A stretch of 5,786 nt of DNA from RGIG8700 sp045535635 (GTDB lineage Bacteria; Bacillota; Clostridia; RGIG6154). The stretch is taken from the NCBI GenBank assembly GCA_045535635.1, contig JAZSLZ010000043.1, positions 1-5,786 of the forward strand, written 5' to 3'. The translations under genes were made by a program, and so were the position numbers. Under the pieces are notes generated by a model that was not told the origin of the DNA, did not search any database, and saw only the letters and a list, made by a program, of their open reading frames with translations. Below, in pieces: positions 1-5,483 of the stretch. The stretch's first letter is position 1. Every line of letters begins with the position of its first letter.

Positions 1-3
1 CAT
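1..3 (-). CDS. Start codon of a gene running off the left edge
   Basis: On the minus strand an ATG occupies the last three bases of the window, preceded by AAAGGAGG (12-19) with an 8-nt spacer. This is one of the best Shine-Dalgarno sites here, so a real gene probably begins at this point. No coding sequence beyond the start codon is visible and the product cannot be guessed. The gene lies beyond the terminator of the isocitrate dehydrogenase gene and has its own candidate promoter (51-80), so it is probably a separate transcription unit. Confidence 0.6.
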
Positions 4-11
4 TGATATTT

Positions 12-19
12 CCTCCTTT
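12..19 (-). promoter_or_regulatory. Strong ribosome binding site of the edge gene
   Basis: The minus-strand sequence AAAGGAGG lies 8 nt before the ATG at 3-1. It is an almost full match to the anti-Shine-Dalgarno sequence at ideal spacing, and is the main evidence that a gene starts at the window edge. Confidence 0.7.
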
Positions 20-50
20 GTTCTTTTTTGCGGCTGGCTAGACCGCTTTT

Positions 51-80
51 ATTGTAACATAGGAGGTCTTTTTTGTTCAA
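51..80 (-). promoter_or_regulatory. Candidate sigma-A promoter for the edge gene
   Basis: On the minus strand TTGAAC (80-75) and TACAAT (56-51) are separated by 18 bp. The -10 matches consensus at 5 of 6 positions and the -35 at about 4 of 6. Transcription would start near position 44, giving a leader of about 40 nt. That leader could form a small GCGG/CCGC hairpin (46-43 with 33-30) ahead of the Shine-Dalgarno site. The position between a terminator and a start codon is sensible, but the match is only moderate. Confidence 0.4.
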
Positions 81-81
81 C

Positions 82-96
82 GGCAAAAGCCTTTTT
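82..96 (+). repeat. Small hairpin with T-tract (weak)
   Basis: GGC-AAAA-GCC followed by five T residues on the plus strand. The 3-bp stem is too short to be a convincing terminator alone, but it sits directly before the much stronger hairpin at 99-121. The pair may belong to one structured element. No plus-strand gene upstream is visible that would need it. Confidence 0.25.
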
Positions 97-98
97 CG

Positions 99-121
99 AA
101 CCACCAGCTTAGCTGGTGGTT
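99..121. repeat. 10-bp inverted repeat, GC-rich hairpin
   Basis: AACCACCAGC (99-108) and GCTGGTGGTT (112-121) are perfectly complementary around a 3-nt TTA loop. The plus strand continues with two more T residues (TTTT, 120-123), whereas the minus strand has no T-tract after it. If it is a terminator it would serve plus-strand transcription, yet no plus-strand gene is visible. It could instead be a second barrier behind the operon, a dispersed hairpin repeat, or the end of a decayed IS200/IS605-type element, whose termini carry such hairpins. The stem is certain; its role is not. Confidence 0.55.
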
Positions 122-131
122 TTCGTTATAC

Positions 132-158
132 AAAAAAAGCAGAGCTTAAAAGCTCTGC
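132..158 (-). terminator. Intrinsic terminator of the citrate operon
   Basis: Read on the minus strand, GCAGAGCTT (158-150) pairs with AAGCTCTGC (147-139) around a 2-nt gap that opens to a small loop, followed by seven T residues (138-132). The stem begins 5 nt after the stop codon of the isocitrate dehydrogenase gene. It is a textbook Rho-independent terminator and marks the operon end. Confidence 0.93.
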
Positions 159-163
159 CTAAA

Positions 164-1300
164 TTATAATTTTGAAATAATATATTTACCAAATTCTGCA
201 CAGGTTGCACCGTTTTTGTTTCCTGTTACAACAACCGCTTTTTCTTCGTCACACAAATTAATTGCATCTTCAAGCGTCTGTGCTTTTTCAACAAGTCCGA
301 TGTGTCTGACGAGCATCACAAGTGCTCTTAAAATACTTTCAGGATTTGCATAATCGCCAAGTCCCTCTTCTATCATTCGTGGAGCACTGCCGTGAATAGC
401 TTCAAACATTGCATATTTATCTCCAATATTTGCACTTCCTGCAGTTCCAACGCCACCCTGAAGCTGTGCGGCTTCATCAGTAATGATGTCTCCATAGAGA
501 TTAGGAAGAACAAACACCTGGAATTTATGACGAATATCTTCATTGACAAGATTTGCACTCATAATATCTATATACCATTCTTCTGTGTTAATTTCAGGAT
601 ATTCCTCTGCAACCTTATGGCAAATTGAAGAAAATTTTCCGTCTGTTTTTTTCATAATATTTGCTTTTGTTACAATTGAAACATTTGTTTTTCCGTTAGC
701 CTTTGCATATTCATAAGCAGCTCTTGCAATTCTTTCTGTTCCTGCATTTGTTGTTACTTTAAAGTCAAAAGCAAGTTTTTCAGGAACTTCAATTCCGCTA
801 CTTCCAAGCACATACTCTCCCTCTGTATTTTCACGGTAGAAAATCCAGTCAATATTTTTTTCAGGAATACTTACAGGGCGTACATTTGCAAACAAATCAA
901 GTTCTCTACGCAGAATAACATTTGCACTTTCAACTGTTCCGCCTTTTGGAGTTGTAGTTGGTCCTTTAAGAAGAACATCACACTTTTTAATTTCTTCTAA
1001 AACATCTTCAGGTACAGACTGATTTTTTTCAAGTCTGTTTTCTATGGTAAGGCCTTCAATAACCTTGATTTCTATTTTTCCTTTTTCAATTTCTTCACCA
1101 AGGAGTTTTTCTGCAACTTTTTTCGCCACATCAACAATGATTGGACCAATACCGTCACCACCAATTACTCCGATGATAATTTTGTCTTTTTTTGAGAAAT
1201 CACATTTTCCTGCTTCTTTTTCCATCTTCTCACAACGAAGAAGCTGTGCCTTGAGAAGCTTTCTGAAATGTTCGCAATATTCGTCTATATTATAGTTCAT
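164..1300 (-). CDS. icd: Isocitrate dehydrogenase (decarboxylating)
   Basis: A 378-residue member of the isocitrate/isopropylmalate dehydrogenase family, a cytosolic Mg2+/Mn2+-dependent beta-decarboxylating enzyme that converts isocitrate to 2-oxoglutarate. Visible motifs are GGDGIGP (47-53), S125-x-N127 with R131 and R141 (substrate binding), FYRENTEGEY (154-163), K212 in VTKAN, metal ligands D245, D271 and D275 in NLYGDIITDE, and HGSAP (303-307) in the coenzyme loop. The S-x-N pair is the isocitrate-type signature and argues against isopropylmalate or homoisocitrate. About 38 residues precede the usual start of the fold. R308-M309 stand where NADP enzymes have Lys-Tyr and NAD enzymes Asp-Ile, so coenzyme preference is unclear. 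The start is fixed by TAAGGAG 7 nt upstream, which contains the stop codon of the aconitase gene. Last gene of the operon. Confidence 0.93.
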   Translation of the reverse strand: MNYNIDEYCEHFRKLLKAQLLRCEKMEKEAGKCDFSKKDKIIIGVIGGDGIGPIIVDVAKKVAEKLLGEEIEKGKIEIKVIEGLTIENRLEKNQSVPEDVLEEIKKCDVLLKGPTTTPKGGTVESANVILRRELDLFANVRPVSIPEKNIDWIFYRENTEGEYVLGSSGIEVPEKLAFDFKVTTNAGTERIARAAYEYAKANGKTNVSIVTKANIMKKTDGKFSSICHKVAEEYPEINTEEWYIDIMSANLVNEDIRHKFQVFVLPNLYGDIITDEAAQLQGGVGTAGSANIGDKYAMFEAIHGSAPRMIEEGLGDYANPESILRALVMLVRHIGLVEKAQTLEDAINLCDEEKAVVVTGNKNGATCAEFGKYIISKL

Positions 1301-1307
1301 AATATCA

Positions 1308-1314
1308 CTCCTTA
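1308..1314 (-). promoter_or_regulatory. Ribosome binding site of icd overlapping the acn stop
   Basis: Minus-strand TAAGGAG combines the aconitase stop codon TAA (1314-1312) with the Shine-Dalgarno core GGAG, 7 nt before the icd ATG. The overlap suggests translational coupling of the last two enzymes. Confidence 0.8.
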
Positions 1315-3243
1315 ACTGTTTTTAGCTTTAGTATAACCTAATAATCCTCCGCATTTAAGCATCTCTTTTTGTCTTTCACTGAAATAACATTCAAGAAGGA
1401 TTTTTTCTCCTGTTGTTTTATTTAAAAGTGTAATTACGCCATTGTCCATACCGTTATGAATATCGCAAAGCTCAAGTGCATCGCCCATATTAAGCTTGTC
1501 ATAGTCTTCGGCATTTTTAAATACAAGTGGTAAAATACCTGCATTAATAAGGTTAGCAACGTGAATTCTTGCAAAGCTTTTTGCAATAACGCATCTTACC
1601 CCAAGATATAAAGGTACAAGTGCCGCGTGTTCACGAGATGAGCCCTGACCATAGTTAGAGCCACCAACAACAATGCTTTTTCCTGCCTTAAGCGCTCTTT
1701 CAGGGAAGGTTTTATCGCAAACCCCAAAGCAGAACTGTGAAATGTATGGAATGTTAGAACGATAAGGAAGTATTTTTGCTCCTGCAGGAACAATATGGTC
1801 TGTTGTGATATTATCGCCAACCTTAAGAATTAATTCTGCTTCAATACTGTCCGCAACAGGATAAGTATCAGGGAACTTCTTTATATTTGGCCCACGAAGA
1901 ATTTCAACGCTTTCTGCTTCTTCTTCAGTAGCAGGTGGGATAATTGCACTGTCATCAATTTTGAATTTTTCAGGCATTTTTATTTCAGGCATTTCACCAA
2001 GAAGCATTGGGTTTATAATTTCGCCTGTAATAGCTGCAGCAACTGCAGTTTCAGGTGAACACAAATATACATTTGCATCAGCAGTACCGCTTCTTCCTTC
2101 AAAATTTCTGTTGAATGTACGAAGTGAAACACCTGCTGAATTTGGTGAAAATCCCATACCGATACAAGGTCCACAGGCACACTCTAAAACTCTTGCTCCC
2201 GATGCAATAATATCAGAAAGTGCGCCACTGTCTGCAAGCATTGAAAGAACCTGCTTTGAGCCAGGTGATATAGACAAACTTACATCCGGAGAAATTGTTT
2301 TTCCTTTAAGAAGCGCTGCAACCTTAAGCATATCGGCAAGTGAAGAATTTGTACAAGAACCGATACATACCTGATTTACTTTAGTACCCTTAAGTGATGA
2401 TACCTTAACAACATTATCAGGAGAATGAGGACATGCAATAAGAGGTTCAAGCTCTGACAAATTAATTTCAATTATTCTGTCATACACAGCATCAGCATCG
2501 CTTGAAAGTTCAATGTAATCCTCTCCTCTTCCCTCTGCTTCCAAAAATGCTTTGGTTATTTCATCAGAAGGGAAAATTGAAGTAGTTGCACCAAGCTCTG
2601 TGCCCATATTGGTGATGGTTGCTCTTTCAGGAACTGTAAGTGTTTTAACACCTTCTCCGCCCCACTCAATAATTGCACCAACACCACCTTTTACACTTAA
2701 AATACGAAGTATTTCAAGGCTAACATCTTTTGCTGTAACAAATGGGCGAAGCTTACCTTTAAGCTCTACCTTGAACATTTTAGGCATAGTGATATAATAT
2801 TCGCCACCACCCATAGCAACTGCAACATCAAGTCCACCTGCACCAAATGCCAACATTCCTATGCCACCGCCTGTAGGTGTATGACTGTCTGAGCCAATAA
2901 GTGTCTTACCAGGTTTTCCGAATCTTTCAAGATGAACCTGATGGCAAATTCCATTACCTGGGCGAGAGAAATAAATTCCGTATTTCTTTGCAATGCTTGA
3001 GATGAATTGATGATCATCTGCATTTTCAAATCCACATTGAAGTGTATTATGGTCAATATATGCTAAGCTTTTTTCTGTACGCACTCTTGGAATTCCCATA
3101 GCCTCAAATTCAAGATACGCCATTGTTCCTGTGGCATCTTGTGTTAATGTCTGATCTATACGAAGTGCAACCTCTTCTCCTTGTTTCATTTCTCCTGAAA
3201 CGAGATGTGCTTTAATAATTTTCTGTGCAATTGTAAGTCCCAT
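1312..3243 (-). CDS. acn: Aconitate hydratase (compact, about 640-residue type)
   Basis: Aconitase, a [4Fe-4S] enzyme isomerising citrate to isocitrate through cis-aconitate in the cytosol. At 643 residues it is much shorter than the roughly 900-residue AcnA/IRP type and matches the compact bacterial form found in clostridia. The catalytic core comes first: DHN (64-66), SDSHTPTGGG (118-127), the cluster ligands C297 in GSCTNS and C357 and C360 in ACGPCIG. A linker at about 420-465 leads to the swivelling domain, with TTDHIVPAG (480-488) and QGSSREHAAL (533-542), where S536 and R537 are active-site residues. All three cluster cysteines are present, so it should be active and oxygen-sensitive. 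The start has AAGGAA (3252-3257) about 8 nt upstream. The gene lies 27 nt after the regulator and 11 nt before icd. Homoaconitase is the main alternative, made unlikely by the isocitrate-type dehydrogenase next to it. Confidence 0.95.
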   Translation of the reverse strand: MGLTIAQKIIKAHLVSGEMKQGEEVALRIDQTLTQDATGTMAYLEFEAMGIPRVRTEKSLAYIDHNTLQCGFENADDHQFISSIAKKYGIYFSRPGNGICHQVHLERFGKPGKTLIGSDSHTPTGGGIGMLAFGAGGLDVAVAMGGGEYYITMPKMFKVELKGKLRPFVTAKDVSLEILRILSVKGGVGAIIEWGGEGVKTLTVPERATITNMGTELGATTSIFPSDEITKAFLEAEGRGEDYIELSSDADAVYDRIIEINLSELEPLIACPHSPDNVVKVSSLKGTKVNQVCIGSCTNSSLADMLKVAALLKGKTISPDVSLSISPGSKQVLSMLADSGALSDIIASGARVLECACGPCIGMGFSPNSAGVSLRTFNRNFEGRSGTADANVYLCSPETAVAAAITGEIINPMLLGEMPEIKMPEKFKIDDSAIIPPATEEEAESVEILRGPNIKKFPDTYPVADSIEAELILKVGDNITTDHIVPAGAKILPYRSNIPYISQFCFGVCDKTFPERALKAGKSIVVGGSNYGQGSSREHAALVPLYLGVRCVIAKSFARIHVANLINAGILPLVFKNAEDYDKLNMGDALELCDIHNGMDNGVITLLNKTTGEKILLECYFSERQKEMLKCGGLLGYTKAKNS

Positions 3244-3251
3244 TTTTGACG

Positions 3252-3257
3252 TTCCTT
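3252..3257 (-). promoter_or_regulatory. Ribosome binding site of acn
   Basis: Minus-strand AAGGAA sits 8 nt before the acn ATG in the 27-nt gap after the regulator gene. It is weaker than the sites of the neighbouring enzymes, and no internal promoter is evident in the gap. Confidence 0.6.
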
Positions 3258-3270
3258 TCCATAGTAATTA

Positions 3271-3915
3271 TTATTCTTTAACTGTTTTTTCTATATTACT
3301 TTTGGCATTTTTTATGTGTTCCACAGTAAGCTTTTCTGCAAGTGCTCCATCGCCTTTTAAAATAGCTTCTAAAATTTCTCTGTGTTCCTTTACAGACTGA
3401 AAGGCTCTTTCATTATTTGAAACTGATGCTTTTCTGTATTTAATAAGTTTTCGGTGAAGCTGATTGAGTATATCTGAAAGCACTCTGCTTCCGCAATTAT
3501 TATAAACAATTTCGTGGAATTTTGAGTCCATATCTTTAATATTGTCCGCATCTTTTTTAGCAGTATAAAATTCCTGCAAATCTACAATATCACAAAGCTC
3601 TTTCTTCCCTTCTTCCGAAATGGTTTCTGCCGCCCAGCGAGAAGCAAGACCTTCTGTACGCAAACGGATTTCATACATATCAGCGATATCTTTAGGTGTA
3701 ATCCCCATAATAACGATACCCTTTGTTGTAACTTCTACAAGTCGCTCCTGTTCAAGACGGCGTATTGCTTCACGGACAGGAGTTCTGCTTACACCAAGCT
3801 TTTCCGAAAAACTCATTTCTGTAAACACTTCACCAATGGCATATACACCAGTAAGAATATTATTTTCCAATTCCGTAAAAATCTGATCTGCAAGAGATAC
3901 TATTCTATGTTCCAT
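3271..3915 (-). CDS. GntR-family transcriptional regulator, FadR/FCD subfamily
   Basis: A 214-residue DNA-binding regulator. Residues 7-70 form a GntR-type winged helix, with the recognition-helix segment GVSRTPVREAIRRL at 41-54. Residues of about 77-205 form an all-helical FCD ligand domain. The FCD metal site appears intact: D130 and H134 in the D-x3-H motif, H178 in KEHREI and H200 in VEHIKNA. FCD domains of this kind commonly bind small carboxylates at the metal. The gene sits inside the operon, 22 nt after the citrate synthase gene and 27 nt before acn, so it is co-transcribed with the enzymes it probably controls. A GntR-like palindrome on the operon promoter (5343-5362) suggests autorepression. 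The inducer is unknown; citrate, another pathway acid or glutamate-related metabolites are guesses. The start is supported by GGAG 8 nt upstream. Family assignment is firm, target and ligand are inferred. Confidence 0.92.
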   Translation of the reverse strand: MEHRIVSLADQIFTELENNILTGVYAIGEVFTEMSFSEKLGVSRTPVREAIRRLEQERLVEVTTKGIVIMGITPKDIADMYEIRLRTEGLASRWAAETISEEGKKELCDIVDLQEFYTAKKDADNIKDMDSKFHEIVYNNCGSRVLSDILNQLHRKLIKYRKASVSNNERAFQSVKEHREILEAILKGDGALAEKLTVEHIKNAKSNIEKTVKE

Positions 3916-3923
3916 ATTATTTT

Positions 3924-3927
3924 CTCC
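3924..3927 (-). promoter_or_regulatory. Ribosome binding site of the GntR gene
   Basis: Minus-strand GGAG lies 8 nt before the regulator ATG, within the 22-nt gap after the citrate synthase stop codon (TGA, 3940-3938). It supports the chosen start. Confidence 0.65.
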
Positions 3928-3937
3928 ATTCTATAAA

Positions 3938-5314
3938 TCACAGTCTTTTAAACTGACCACCGGAAAGCTCCTCAATTTTTCTTTCAATTTCCATTGTTGA
4001 AAGCATTGATTGTCTTCCATTTTCATATTCTTCGTCAATCCACGCCTTTAATGAAACTACAAGCGGTGATTTTTTATCAACACATGCTTCACCCTCAAGT
4101 GAGTAATTATCGTTTATCCAATAAGCTATTCCTGCAAGTCCTGATGTTTTACTTATTGCAACAGAAGCTTTTCTGTTAAGAAGCTTCTTTGTATCAAATA
4201 TGTTGTAAATTTCTTCATCTTTTAAAAGACCATCTGCATGAATACCTGCTCTTGTGCAATTAAAGTTTCTGCCCACAAAAGGTGTCATCGGTGGGATTTT
4301 GTAGCCAATATTTTCTTTGAAATATTGTGCAATTTCTGTTATTACAGTTGGGTCCATTCCATCAAATGAGCCACGAAGTGCCGCATACTCCATAATCATT
4401 GCTTCAAGAGGAACATTACCTGTTCTTTCTCCTATACCAAGAAGCGAACAATTTACTGCACAAGCTCCAAAAAGCCAAGCTGTTGAAGCATTTGTAACTG
4501 CCTTGTAAAAATCGTTATGACCGTGCCATTCAAGCATTTCTGATGGAACGTCCGCATAATGCTGAAGTCCGTATATAATTCCCGGTACACTTCTTGGAAG
4601 TGCAACTTCGCTATATGGAACACCACATCCCATAGTATCACAAGCACGAATTTTAACAGGAATTCCTGCATCTCGAGACATTTTCTGAAGTTCATTGACA
4701 AAAGGAACTACAAAGCCATAAAAATCTGCTCTTGTAATATCCTCAAGATGACAACGAGGTGAAACGCCCGTTTCAAAAGCTTCCGCAACCGTTGCCAGAT
4801 ACATATTCATACATTCTTTTCTTGACATTTTCATTTTTTTGAAAATGTGATAATCACTACAGCTTACAAGAATACCTGTTTCACGGATGCCGAGATTTTT
4901 TACAAGGTTAAAATCTTCTTTACTTGCACGAATCCAGGTGGTTATCTCAGGAAACTTAAGTCCTAAGTCCTGACAACGCTCTAAAGCTTCTCTATCCTTT
5001 TTTGAATAAACAAAAAATTCCGTCTGTCTGATAATTCCGTAAGGTCCGCCAAGCTTTGACATAAGCTTATAAAGGTCTACAATTTGCTGAACGCTGTATG
5101 GCTCAACAGATTGCTGACCATCACGGAAAGAGGTATCTGTAATCCATATTTCCTCAGGCATACCAATAGGCACTCTGCGATGGTTAAAAGATATTCTCGG
5201 TATCTCATCATATGGAAAAATTTCACGATATAAATTCGGATCTTCAATATCCTGCAGTTGATACTTGTAACTTTTTTGTTCTAACAGATTAGTTTTGTTA
5301 GAGATTTCAAGCAT
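3938..5314 (-). CDS. Putative Re-citrate synthase (HMGL/isopropylmalate synthase family)
   Basis: A 458-residue acyl-CoA condensing enzyme of the DRE-TIM metallolyase family. Motifs: DTSFRDGQQ (60-68), with the family's R-D-G-x-Q; the metal-binding HGHND (264-268); GIGERTGN (293-300); and RAGIHADG (355-362) in the post-barrel subdomain. Annotation pipelines often call such proteins isopropylmalate or homocitrate synthase. Here the operon partners are aconitase and isocitrate dehydrogenase, an arrangement like that in C. acetobutylicum, which favours citrate formation from oxaloacetate and acetyl-CoA with Re-face stereochemistry. It is unrelated to ordinary Si-citrate synthase (GltA), and no GltA-like gene is in the window. 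Only about 100 residues follow the HADG motif, so the leucine-sensing domain of LeuA is absent. About 55 residues precede the barrel. The start is supported by AAGGTGGTG 6 nt upstream. First gene of the operon. Substrate assignment rests on context and resemblance. Confidence 0.88.
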   Translation of the reverse strand: MLEISNKTNLLEQKSYKYQLQDIEDPNLYREIFPYDEIPRISFNHRRVPIGMPEEIWITDTSFRDGQQSVEPYSVQQIVDLYKLMSKLGGPYGIIRQTEFFVYSKKDREALERCQDLGLKFPEITTWIRASKEDFNLVKNLGIRETGILVSCSDYHIFKKMKMSRKECMNMYLATVAEAFETGVSPRCHLEDITRADFYGFVVPFVNELQKMSRDAGIPVKIRACDTMGCGVPYSEVALPRSVPGIIYGLQHYADVPSEMLEWHGHNDFYKAVTNASTAWLFGACAVNCSLLGIGERTGNVPLEAMIMEYAALRGSFDGMDPTVITEIAQYFKENIGYKIPPMTPFVGRNFNCTRAGIHADGLLKDEEIYNIFDTKKLLNRKASVAISKTSGLAGIAYWINDNYSLEGEACVDKKSPLVVSLKAWIDEEYENGRQSMLSTMEIERKIEELSGGQFKRL

Positions 5315-5320
5315 TTAAAA

Positions 5321-5329
5321 CACCACCTT
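5321..5329 (-). promoter_or_regulatory. Ribosome binding site of the citrate synthase gene
   Basis: Minus-strand AAGGTGGTG, a strong Shine-Dalgarno match, ends 6 nt before the ATG at 5314. The leader from the predicted transcription start is about 35 nt, too short for a riboswitch or T-box. Confidence 0.8.
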
Positions 5330-5342
5330 GTTCTTTGTTTTT

Positions 5343-5362
5343 TATTATTGTATACAATTATA
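5343..5362. promoter_or_regulatory. Putative GntR operator overlapping the -10 box
   Basis: The perfect 12-bp palindrome ATTGTATACAAT (5347-5358) extends to a 20-bp near-palindrome (5343-5362) in which nine of ten base pairs are symmetric. GntR-family proteins typically bind palindromes with GT...AC half-sites, and TTGTATACAA fits that pattern. The site contains the whole -10 hexamer and the predicted start of transcription, so a bound protein would block RNA polymerase. The regulator encoded in the operon is the obvious candidate; that link is inferred. Confidence 0.7.
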
Positions 5363-5385
5363 CATCTACACTTGTATTTTGTCAA
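5357..5385 (-). promoter_or_regulatory. Consensus sigma-A promoter of the citrate operon
   Basis: On the minus strand TTGACA (5385-5380) and TATAAT (5362-5357) are both perfect matches, separated by the optimal 17 bp. A T-rich tract directly upstream may add UP-element-like strength. Transcription should begin near 5349. Such a strong promoter for biosynthetic genes fits the idea that control is by repression. Confidence 0.93.
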
Positions 5386-5386
5386 T

Positions 5387-5417
5387 AAAAAAATGACAAC
5401 TTTTTAAAAATTGTCAT
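5387..5417 (-). terminator. Probable intrinsic terminator after the carboxypeptidase remnant
   Basis: On the minus strand ATGACAA (5417-5411) pairs with TTGTCAT (5399-5393). An inner T5/A5 stretch can extend the stem past a single bulged G, and a run of seven T residues follows (5393-5387, sharing its first base with the stem). The stem is AT-rich and of moderate stability. It ends one base before the -35 hexamer of the citrate operon, so it would shield that promoter from read-through. Confidence 0.7.
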
Positions 5418-5483
5418 CTTTAAGTAATTTATGTTATTTAATTTTACGAAGATTTGGTTAAGTTATTCCGTGAATTTGTTGTT

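Noticed and set aside
73..162. Plus-strand reading frame of 29 codons starting at TTG with AGGAGG at 61-66 upstream.
   Set aside because: It runs through both hairpins and ends on the terminator. Its content is dictated by the palindromes, and the start is a non-ATG codon. Probably chance, although it could be a relic of a gene end.
1961..2374. Plus-strand open frame of 137 codons opposite aconitase.
   Set aside because: It lies wholly inside the strongly conserved aconitase gene on the other strand, has no family motifs and no convincing ribosome binding site.
2552..2797. Plus-strand open frame opposite the aconitase core.
   Set aside because: Antisense shadow of conserved coding sequence, with a low-complexity Ser/Val/Pro composition.
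3620..3886. Plus-strand open frame opposite the GntR gene.
   Set aside because: It is antisense to the winged-helix and FCD coding region and shows no domain.
3938..5314. Reading the first gene as 2-isopropylmalate or homocitrate synthase, with acn and icd as homoaconitase and homoisocitrate dehydrogenase of a lysine pathway.
   Set aside because: The dehydrogenase carries the isocitrate-type S-x-N substrate motif, there is no LeuA regulatory domain, and no other leucine or lysine genes are present. Context matches the clostridial citrate arm better, but only an assay is final.
5315..5483. Possible riboswitch, T-box or small RNA in the gap between the carboxypeptidase remnant and the operon.
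   Set aside because: The predicted leader is only about 35 nt. The rest is accounted for by promoter, operator and terminator, and 5421-5483 is plain AT-rich sequence with no structure seen.
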